NCBI GenBank assembly: GCA_911728435.2 | Contig: OU452211.1 | Coordinates: forward strand, 9,406,428-9,470,427 | Direction: 5' to 3' | DNA length: 64,000 nucleotides | Source: Apoderus coryli | Lineage: Eukaryota > Arthropoda > Insecta > Coleoptera > Attelabidae | Part shown: in pieces, positions 56,831 to 64,000 of the stretch | Layout of the letters: each line of letters begins with the position of its first letter | How positions within the stretch are numbered: position 1 is the first letter of the stretch | Translations under genes and position numbers: made by a program | The notes under the pieces: model-generated | What the model saw: the letters and a program-made list of their open reading frames with translations, nothing else | The model's database searches: none | What the model was told of the DNA's origin: nothing

Positions 56831-57441
56831 AAATTAAAAAAAAACAATAAATAAGTTAAATTAAATGTTAGAAATGTCCGCCGTTAGCTTCAATGCACGC
56901 AGCAATTCTTCGACTATTTTTACGGTTGGGAGAATTTAAAAAAACAAACAACTTTTCTATAATTTCTTCATTTTTTTTAAATTTTGCAATTATGAAGTTA
57001 AGGTTTATTTCAACAAATTTTCAATAGGTTGATTTTAATCGAAAACGGTCAACTTTAGAGCTTATGACCAAGAGTACCTTTGTTGTGTAGAAAACATTGG
57101 CGGTTCAAATGGGTATCTTCAAACCGTACTTTTTAAAGTGGCGTAGAAATTGGGGTGAAAAACACCCACTACCCCTTCAAAATCTTCACGAATTATGAAT
57201 TAAAAAAAAAAAAAACATTCTTGCACTAACATAGCTTATTATGAATAGAAAATACTTACAAAAGCTGTTTTCTGTACTATAAACGGTTCCGTAGATATCC
57301 GCAAAGAAAGGATTTTTTTTTTCAATTTCAACACCCTGTATCTCGAAAATGGTGCATTTTAATAGAAACTTGTTTTCATATTTTTGGACGAGCTCACACA
57401 TCCTGAAGCCCTGCGCATATATTATGAAACACGCTGTATAT
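56757..57441 (-). repeat. Right arm of the ~0.7-kb inverted duplication
   Basis: Inverted partner of 54497-55175. Both arms share the junction between the repeat (…TTTTGCAAATATCTCT) and the RT box (CAGGGCTCGGTGTACATGTA), so the junction existed before duplication. This arm keeps YADD. Confidence 0.85.
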
Positions 57442-57628
57442 ATATATTTTTGTTTATGATGTGCATTATTACTGTTACTTTTGTATTTGATTGTATACAT
57501 TTGATTCATTTTGTAGATATTATTTCAGTGGTTTTGTTTATATTTATATCATTATTGTTTGTATTGGTCTGTAAAGGGAATATTTTTTCTGTTGGGCAAT
57601 AAAGCTATTCTTATTATTATTTTAACCA
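57442..57628 (+). mobile_element. Non-LTR retrotransposon 3' tail
   Basis: Non-coding sequence closing GGGCAATAAAGCTATTCTTA with ATT repeats at 57598-57624, matching the tails at 23.1, 31.9, 34.5 and 55.3 kb. The nad5-like sequence starts directly after it. Confidence 0.6.
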
Positions 57629-57629
57629 G

Positions 57630-58045
57630 TAATGAGGTATGGGGTTAATACTATACCTGTTTTATCAATATCCAACACCTTATTTTATTTGTTTAACAGT
57701 TTTACTTAAGCTTATAGTTTTAGCTTTAGTTCTTTTAGGATCATGGCTAGGCCATGAGATTTCTGAATTTTTCTTAGATTATCATTGTAAATCTTTGTCT
57801 AATGATAGCTTATCTTTTTTCTTAGCTCAAATGTGATATATACCTGTTTTGAGAACTTTGAGTTTAAGTTGAATTACGTTATTATATAGAGAGGATGTTG
57901 AGCATAATATGGATCAAGGTTGGTCAGAGTTTTATGGAAGAAATATACTCAATTAAAGAAGTCTTCCTTGGACTGCCATAAAATTTTTGTTGACAATTTA
58001 AAACATTTTTTTCTATTGCTTGTTTATTGAGTATTTTTTTTTTGT
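57630..58045 (+). pseudogene. nad5: Nuclear copy of mitochondrial nad5 (NADH dehydrogenase subunit 5), C-terminal part
   Basis: Frame 57639-57956 reads FICLTVLLKLIVLALVLLGS, WLGHEISEFF and on through two in-frame TGA codons (57834 and 57870). Under the invertebrate mitochondrial code these are Trp: QMWYMPVL and LSWITLLY. It ends NMDQGWSEFYG, the conserved D-Q-G-W-x-E-x-x-G block of ND5. Codon AGA (Ser in that code) gives MPVLSTLSLSW, a better ND5 match than Arg. After a stop and a frameshift near 57956-57992, DNLKHFFLLLVYWVFFF (TGA again Trp) matches the ND5 C-terminus. ND5 is a proton-pumping inner-membrane subunit of complex I. T/G-rich composition fits its coding on the minority strand. 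The flanks are retrotransposon DNA, so this is a nuclear insert (numt). Confidence 0.82.
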
Positions 58046-58455
58046 TGCATTATAGAGCAGTACGAGGATATATTTAAAATTGAAAAACACATTAGTTTAA
58101 AAAGGCATATTTCAGCAATTCCCCAAATTTTTGCATCCAACTAATGTAAAATGTTCCAGTGGTATTTAGAATTGTGTTGTAAGTCGATCAACAGAATTCC
58201 TTTGTAATTATAAAATATATTGGTATAACCTTTCCTGTACCTATAATACATAACAATAATTCATTATAATATGTACAACATTTATCTATTATTCAAAGTG
58301 ACCGCACCAATTTATTTTCTCTAAAGAAACAAGAACAAGACCAAGAATGATAAAGGAGCTCCACCCACGCTTTCACACATAAAAGCGCCTAGCCCACTTT
58401 TGTTCTCTTGGGTAGTACCATTAATTGAATATACGGAGTGTATCAAATATACTTA
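58046..58455. other. Unrecognised AT-rich stretch
   Basis: No tRNA-Phe or other mitochondrial gene is visible downstream of the nad5 copy. No element boundary recognised. Confidence 0.4.
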
Positions 58456-59202
58456 TGAACAATGAAATTACGTTCATAATTGGTATTGTTACTTTATATA
58501 GTTATTAGAACGTCTAGGATGATACAGCTTGCGCATACTATGGTGGCTAACTGGTGATTCTGTATGTATCAACTCTGGAAATTGATAATCTGAGGTGGTG
58601 CTGCTTGTGACAAAGACATATTGTGAAAACTTAAACTTGTTCATTCATTATGATGAACCCAAGTTTCGTCTTTTGCTAACTTATTGGCTTCTGCGTTTCC
58701 TCTGATACCAGAATGATATTTTACTTCTTTTATGCCAAGATAATCATACAGAATTTTAAAACTACAACCATTTCTGCGACTTGTTTCTTCTTCAGCCTTT
58801 AGCTTCCAGTAAAATATTTTAGATTTTTTGCAGGAGTGGTCACTTAACATTTTTCTTCCCGTTTGAGTAGCTTAATGGACGATTGTTCAAAGATAAATTG
58901 TTTTAAACTGGCTTTTTATTATCTTTATTTCTGTGGAAATACATTAGAATTTTTGTCATTTACGGCTTTCAAAAGCTCTTAATTCCTTCGTTATTAACAT
59001 ATTTGTGTTACTTCTTGCTTTTAAAATGGATATGCCTTCGAGGGATGCTGTCAGAAAGATTGCTTTAATCCAGGCTCAGTTTTACCTGGCATTTATACTT
59101 GAATGAAACCAACACCGTTTCGGAAATGGAAGATCACTAATCTGCTTGTTTTCTCAGAGTGTGCTTCTATGGCTATTCGACAAGGTAGACAGCGACGTCC
59201 AG
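58456..59202. repeat. Copy 2 of the ~0.75-kb direct duplication
   Basis: Source-like copy: unlike copy 1 at 55681-56448 its RT sequence continues without a break past ACGTCCAG. The inserted-copy end in copy 1 coincides with this point. Confidence 0.85.
58641..58850 (-). pseudogene. Retrotransposon RNase H fragment
   Basis: The minus strand reads KILYDYLGIKEVKYHSGIRG and NAEANKLAKDETWVHHNE. The W/Y-x-x-x-H-S-G-I-x-G-N-x-x-A-x-x-L-A block is the C-terminal part of the RNase H domain of Jockey/R1/I-type elements, which removes template RNA. About 45 codons survive. It points away from the plus-strand RT that starts at about 59100, so two elements meet here head to head. Confidence 0.7.
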
Positions 59203-60115
59203 CTGATTGCGCCAAAGCTTTTGACAAAGTGAACCATACTTTGCTGTTGTATAAGCTTGGAAAGATGGGCCTTTCAGTTAAATCGATTTAACAAACAGAA
59301 AACAGACAGAGTAGCGGGTAAACATTCAGCTGAATTCATTTACCCTTCTGGTGTACCTCAGGGCAGTAACCTAGGACCGTTGCTTCTTAACATTTACATC
59401 AACGATCTTCCTAGTATAGCGCATGCGTTGCGTGGACTGCTATTTGCTGATGACTTTTAAGTTGTTTAAAGTCATAGAAAGGGTCGAGGACTGCGAACAA
59501 TTGCAGGACGACTTAAACTCGGTATCTGATTGGTTCAAAAAAATTCAATGACCTTAAATGTACTCAAGTGTACTCAAGTTATTTGGCGCCCAGGACTTTT
59601 TGTCATAGTGACCATATCGAGAGGATTCAAAAAAGGTTCTTGAGTTTTATATACATGGTGTTTACCCATATAAAACAATGTAAGTATCAACAGTACAAAA
59701 TTCAAACTCTCTGGGGCAATATGCAATGTTTAATATAAGTATTTATATTATCATAAATAGTGCAAGTAAAATGAATTGTTGTATTTCAAAGTTCCTGAAA
59801 TACAGTTAAGAATTAATTCTAAGGAAGTGTTTCATGTTGATAACTTTAACACGTCACCATTGAATACAATATGTAGAATTAGCAGATTATTAATGTTACG
59901 GGTCTGGTCCTATGCAACGCTAGTGTTAGTGAAATCAACTCTCTATTTCGGTTTATGTCTCCCAATTGATTTATTGACATTTTAAATGCATTTCTGATGG
60001 TCTAAGTTATTGTCTTTTTATAGTCTTAATTTTATGTTGTTATTTAGTTTCTAATTTTGCTAAACGTTACATGTTATTACCTATATTGGTGTTTGTAATT
60101 TGAATAGATAAATAA
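59100..60115 (+). pseudogene. Non-LTR retrotransposon RT to 3' end
   Basis: Blocks in order: FGNGRS and SECASMAIRQGRQ (fingers), AKAFDKVNHTLLLYKLGKMG (first catalytic D), after a frameshift YPSGVPQGSNLGPLLLNIYI and NDLPSIAHALRGLLFADDF (ADD in place of YADD), RVEDCEQLQDDLNSVSDWFK, a damaged thumb, and near 59810 LRINSKEVFHVDNFNTSPLN, the C-terminal block. A T-rich non-coding tail follows to about 60115. Frameshifts at about 59290 and after 59455. Jockey-like; endonuclease absent. Confidence 0.8.
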
Positions 60116-61629
60116 TCGGTTTTAGATTTTTGAAACTTTGGCTAACAGACTGTTATTTACCAACAGCTTCTTAAAGATTAACCATCAATTGAATGAGAAA
60201 TGATTATTATTTTGAGACACCAGGTAGATAATACGACCGACGACGCGTACAAAATCTTTTGCTTGCCTATAAAGCTTTGTGTGGATATTATGTCTATACG
60301 ACCAACCGGTTTTCTTCTTATACTACCACCAACATCCATGAACTTTCCTGTGTACCGTGTATATAAGTAAATACATAAAATATAATCGTACATAAAGCCT
60401 GTTGTATTTATATACACAACGTTTTATAATATATAAGTAACGTATATAGCTATAAAAGTAAAGACCAGTTTCTGTAGAACGCAAACTACTATTACAACAA
60501 AAGCTGTTTGGTAAATAGTACATTAGATTTAAAGTAAATCCAAGAAATATAATTCCCTACTTTGAAACGATACATTGCGTAAAATATAACCATTGTTAAA
60601 TATAATTATAAATGTCTTACATTATTTGCTACCAACTACTGAAATCAAAAATCTAGCGAATAATAATTTGAAAAATTAGTCCATTCTTAAGTGAAGTTAA
60701 GGTATGGTTATGGTATTATTCCCACTTTATTTCTAACCTCCAAATACATTTTAAGTTGAGAGCATTCAATTATTAGAACTCCCGTCAGTTTTGGTCGTTT
60801 GTGAACAAACAAGTTTCGAAAGCTGATTTAAAAAACAGTTTTTGGTACATTCACCTTCCTACAAATTAAAAAGTGCAGAACACCCCCTTTGTACTAGTAA
60901 TAGCTACATAACAGAATACTTCGGAAAAATCTATTTAGCTAATTTTGCTCAATAATTACTTGACCATTTTTTTTTAAGTTTAAAAAAAATAACAAGAGAT
61001 GTTCTTTTGTTTTTTTTTCTTCCTGCTATACCTATCCTAGCTGTTTTACATTCCATTTCCATTTTGAGCACTTTTACATTTCCCATGTACGTTCCGGCAT
61101 TAATGATTTTTTTAATTTAATTATTTACTGTCAAGAACATGTACTTCGCTAGTGAAATGGTATGTATGAAGAGAGTACGGATACGGCATATTTGAATAAT
61201 TAATTTTGGTGGAAAGTAGGAAAAAATGGTAGGAATATGCAGTAATAATAATATGAGTTTGGATTTTAAAAAATAGACGCCTTCTATTCAACTTGGAATA
61301 TCACCCTCATTTTTGCTATTTTAGAATGTTGTTTAATTTTTTTCTGAAATCATTATCACATATTAACATTCTAGAAGAGTTTGACGCAAAAAAAACTGTT
61401 ATTCTAGTATTTTTGATTTTTTACGGGCAACGAAAAAAATAGCAGTACGGGAAACACATTCCCGGCCTGCAAAATAATTCCCGTAGTTTCTCAATAATAT
61501 AGACAAAATAAGGCACATAGTATACTATTAATATTCACCGGCTGAACTTCTTTCCCTGAGAAATGGGCAACATTACTACTTGTAATAACAGATTTGTCAC
61601 TTTTCCAAATAAGAAAATATAAAACTTTT
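60116..61629. other. Unrecognised AT-rich stretch
   Basis: No gene, RNA or repeat that I can support. Confidence 0.4.
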
Positions 61630-62088
61630 TTACCAGCAATTATGAAATTGAAGAACAGATGGAAACTTACTTAGATAGGTTAAAGACATGTTTTGTCTGA
61701 AATGACTCTTTACGTGAAAATTATAAATCAAAGTATGACTGTTTTCAATAAAATAGTCGATGATTTCGACCTGAATAGTGATTACCAACCAAACGTCTCT
61801 AGCAGTTGAGAATCGCATTACTTTTTCTAAAGTTTCTTGTGTCATATTAACAGTCAAAATTAAAAGGACGCTACTGTCAGCTTGATTGAATTCTAACAAA
61901 TCTTTTTCATACTTGGATTTTACTTCTGCTATTGCATTTTCTTCTACAGGCTTAGGTGCAACCAATTTACCTTCAATTACATCCAGACCACCTTTAATTC
62001 CTCTCAATAAAATGCATAGCCTGTATTTCCATGTAGTCCAATTTGTTTTACCTTCAAGTAAACCTATTTGAGCTTTACTCACATCCAT
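61630..62088 (-). pseudogene. gag: Ty1/copia gag, N-terminal part
   Basis: The frame starts MDVSKAQIGLLEGKTNWTTW and continues KYRLCILLRGIKGGLDVIEG, KLVAPKPVE, ADSSVLLILTVNMTQETLEK and VMRFSTARDVWL. The G-x-N-W-x-x-W-K opening and T-A-x-x-x-W-x-x-L motif define copia-type Gag, the capsid protein that packages element RNA. About 100 codons are well preserved. After RDVWL the frame changes character; a later NMSLTYLSKFPSVL may be a damaged continuation. The start codon lies 121 bp downstream of a primer-binding site, the normal spacing. Protease, integrase and RT are absent in the window, which contains only the 5' end. Confidence 0.8.
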
Positions 62089-62209
62089 TTTTTCTTCAAA
62101 GGGATGCTTTTGTAACTTTGACAGACTTGACCAACTTTTTGAACACTGTTTTTTTTTTACTTTTCTTTATTTTTAGTTCTACAGCATTAAATTCTAAACC
62201 AGCAACCAC

Positions 62210-62221
62210 GCTCTGCTACCA
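62210..62221 (-). promoter_or_regulatory. Copia primer-binding site (initiator tRNA-Met complement)
   Basis: The minus strand reads TGGTAGCAGAGC, complementary to the 3' end of insect initiator tRNA-Met, the usual primer for many Ty1/copia elements. It lies directly upstream of the gag leader and is preceded by CAACA, so the 5' LTR should end at 62222-62224. Confidence 0.7.
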
Positions 62222-62600
62222 TGTTGAGGTTTTAAATAGACCTTAAGAACTTTTATAAATGAAAAGTCTGACACGTAGATTGACGAATATTTTTAATTCA
62301 AACTGACATCTATCAAAATATATACTTAAACATAGAATAAATGCATATAAGGTGTCCAAAATATAACGATGTCTTCTAGTTTCAACATTTTGTATTGAAA
62401 ATTATTAAACGTCAGATTGACAATCAAATTTTTGATATCTACAAAGTAAAAAATTATCTTATCGAATACTCCTCGGGCCTTGATAAATACTCAAAATTTT
62501 GTCATAGAGAATCCTTCAAGCGAGTTGCTTTCGGCATTCTCTATGACAAAATTATCTCGGTATTATCAAGACCCTAGGGGTATTACTACTGACTATACCA
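62222..62600 (-). repeat. Probable 5' LTR region of the copia element (outer end unresolved)
   Basis: By position, the sequence 5' of the primer-binding site should be LTR (minus-strand orientation). I cannot define its outer TG end or find a second LTR in the window, so its length is a guess. A hairpin at 62467-62583 lies within or just beyond it. Confidence 0.35.
62467..62583. repeat. Imperfect 46-bp hairpin
   Basis: 62467-62512 and 62536-62583 are inverted copies with a 23-bp loop; the inner 18 pairs (TTTTGTCATAGAGAAT and complement) are perfect and the outer part has scattered mismatches. Confidence 0.8.
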
Positions 62601-62799
62601 GTTAACCAAAATTGTCACAGAAGATCGGCGAAAACAATGACCTCTATATCTACTATTGTATCCTATAAGACTGTCCTCTCGACTGTCCTTATTTGCTTTC
62701 CCAGAGGATGCATCCCATTTTATATGTGTGTTGTAACAAGACACTGTGTTTGTTGATGAGAAAATTACCGACTCAGATTTTCTCAAAACAATCAATCAA

Positions 62800-64000
62800 C
62801 GACCCTAACCTACAAAAATGGGTCTGAGGTAAGAAATTTGAGGTCAAGGACTTGTATTGTCATTGATGAATAACATATTGAAAAATAAAATTAAATAACT
62901 GATAAAGCCGGCCGCTTGCAACGTCTCAAAGATATGATTAAAGTTATCCAAGTTGTTTTCTATAGTCACGAAAAAATGCAATTAGTTCCAAAACCGCCAA
63001 ATCCTTAAGAAATTAGTACAACTTTCTCATTGAGAATTCTACAGTTGGAAAAAAAGTATTAAAACAAAACAGATATCTTCGCAAACATTAATCTATTTTA
63101 CATTAAAAACATTAAAATTTAAACGGAAGTCATGAATAAAGAACAGAATATATAGCAGGAAAAAGTATTTCCATCATTCTCTGCGTGGAAAGTGAAATAA
63201 AAATATAATTCCAACTCCTCCGGCTGGTCCCTTAATGTGTAGGTACGCTGCCTGGCAGCATTGGCAACCGATTGGAGAATAATTTAACAGACAGATTCCG
63301 TATATAATATAGATGCAAATTTTCCGCTCGCGAGTGCAATCGCTGAAATTATTGCGCTAGTATTTTGTTGTTTTGGTGGTGCAGGAATTTTCTTACTTTC
63401 ATGTAAAGCAATGTGCTTTGGGCTTTATTTATTTCCTCCAATCAGATCGATAGCGGGATTTTATATGTTGGGAGATTCATTTGACATTTTTGTTCGACAT
63501 TTCTTCGAGAACTATATAATACTCCCTTAGTTCTTTTGGGCTCATGCAACTGAACATAGAAATGTATCAGATGCTGACAAATTCTCAATTCTACACATCA
63601 ATATTGGACAAGTTGGAGACACTATTCTCAGCAACCAAGTGAATTCAAAATCCTATAAGGAATTGCTCAGAATTTCAAGATTTTAAATTTAAACGTAAAA
63701 ACCATGTGATGTTCCTTTCCTCATCTGTACGAAGTCTTGTTTTTTGATAATCGAAGGATCATTGTCTATCCCACTCTCTAAGAAAATCAGTTGAACTTCG
63801 GAGATGTAAGTAGTATCAGCACCTCCATGGAATACTAATTTTTGCTGGAAAAACTGAATAAAGATAGATAATTTGGCGGTTTTATTTGACTGTGAGTCTG
63901 CATTTAATCAAGCTACTGGACTGTATATCTATATAACTAAAGGTAATATTTATGATATTCTTTTAAAATTTATTCTCATCACGCAAAAAAGAAAGTAAGG
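62800..64000. other. Unrecognised stretch
   Basis: No gene, RNA or repeat that I can support up to the window edge. Confidence 0.4.

Noticed and set aside
97..57345. Repeated ACAGGGTG words as a dispersed CRISPR-like or regulatory repeat
   Set aside because: Spacing is irregular over kilobases and the word marks transposon ends; nothing like a CRISPR array exists here.
57639..57836. 65-codon hydrophobic frame as a nuclear membrane-protein gene
   Set aside because: The similarity continues through TGA codons into ND5 sequence, so a mitochondrial copy explains it better.
59580..59595. TTGGCGCCCAGGA as an LTR-retrotransposon primer-binding site
   Set aside because: It lies in the RT thumb relic and translates as part of it; no LTR or gag follows.
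1..64000. tRNA, rRNA or snRNA genes
   Set aside because: By eye I found no segment with tRNA A and B boxes in register and no rRNA-like sequence; a tRNAscan run would be the proper test.

Overview
This window looks like gene-poor, AT-rich DNA from an insect nuclear genome. I find no convincing host protein-coding gene, no tRNA or rRNA gene, no CRISPR array and no bacterial-style operon. What can be recognised is a dense graveyard of transposable elements of typical arthropod families: Tc1/mariner and related DDE_3 (DUF4817) transposons, mariner proper, hAT, piggyBac, many Jockey-like non-LTR retrotransposons, one RTE-like fragment, a Ty1/copia 5' end and a Penelope-like reverse transcriptase. 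Almost every coding relic carries stops or frameshifts. I cannot name the species; the mix of families and a nuclear copy of an arthropod-type mitochondrial nad5 gene point to an insect, without fixing the order.

Layout. 0-5 kb: transposase relics facing each other (DDE_3 type at 590-880, piggyBac type at 867-1097), a reverse-transcriptase (RT) scrap near 1.55 kb, and a hammerhead-ribozyme-like motif at 4.82 kb. 5-12 kb: an 18-bp perfect hairpin, a partly duplicated RT at 6.7-8.9 kb and a mariner scrap near 11.9 kb. 12-20 kb: non-LTR relics at 12.4, 16.4-17.2 and 18.5-19.7 kb, mariner scraps at 14.6 and 18.0 kb, and a broken hammerhead-like copy at 17.7 kb. 20-29 kb: DUF4817-like and Tc1 relics, non-LTR 3' ends, a hammerhead-like motif at 24.7 kb and a hAT transposase at 27.9-28.8 kb. 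29-39 kb: palindromic pairs of a variant hammerhead-like motif (29.9-30.1 and 34.3-35.3 kb), the best canonical hammerhead-like motif (33.93-33.97 kb), four non-LTR relics and another ribozyme-like unit at 38.2 kb. 40-50 kb: hAT pieces, a DUF4817 element bracketed by inverted repeats, a Tc1 relic joined to a Penelope-like RT, and a hAT tail with subterminal repeats. 51-60 kb: a short mariner with both ends, an RTE relic, a nested complex with about 0.7-kb inverted arms and a 0.75-kb direct duplication, and a nuclear mitochondrial nad5 fragment. 60-64 kb: mostly blank, except for a copia primer-binding site and gag start at 61.6-62.2 kb and a 46-bp-arm hairpin.

The main point of interest is a set of self-cleaving-RNA-like motifs. 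Four approach the canonical hammerhead plan: three have an intact CTGANGA/GAAA core and one has a single core change. A second, palindromically arranged family replaces core C3/G8 with T3/A8, which are the two bases that pair with each other in the folded ribozyme, and shows compensatory changes in stem II. Hammerhead motifs are known in Penelope-like retroelements, and a Penelope-like RT relic lies at 48 kb, but no hammerhead copy here is attached to a readable RT. All function calls are by eye from motifs; no database search was run.
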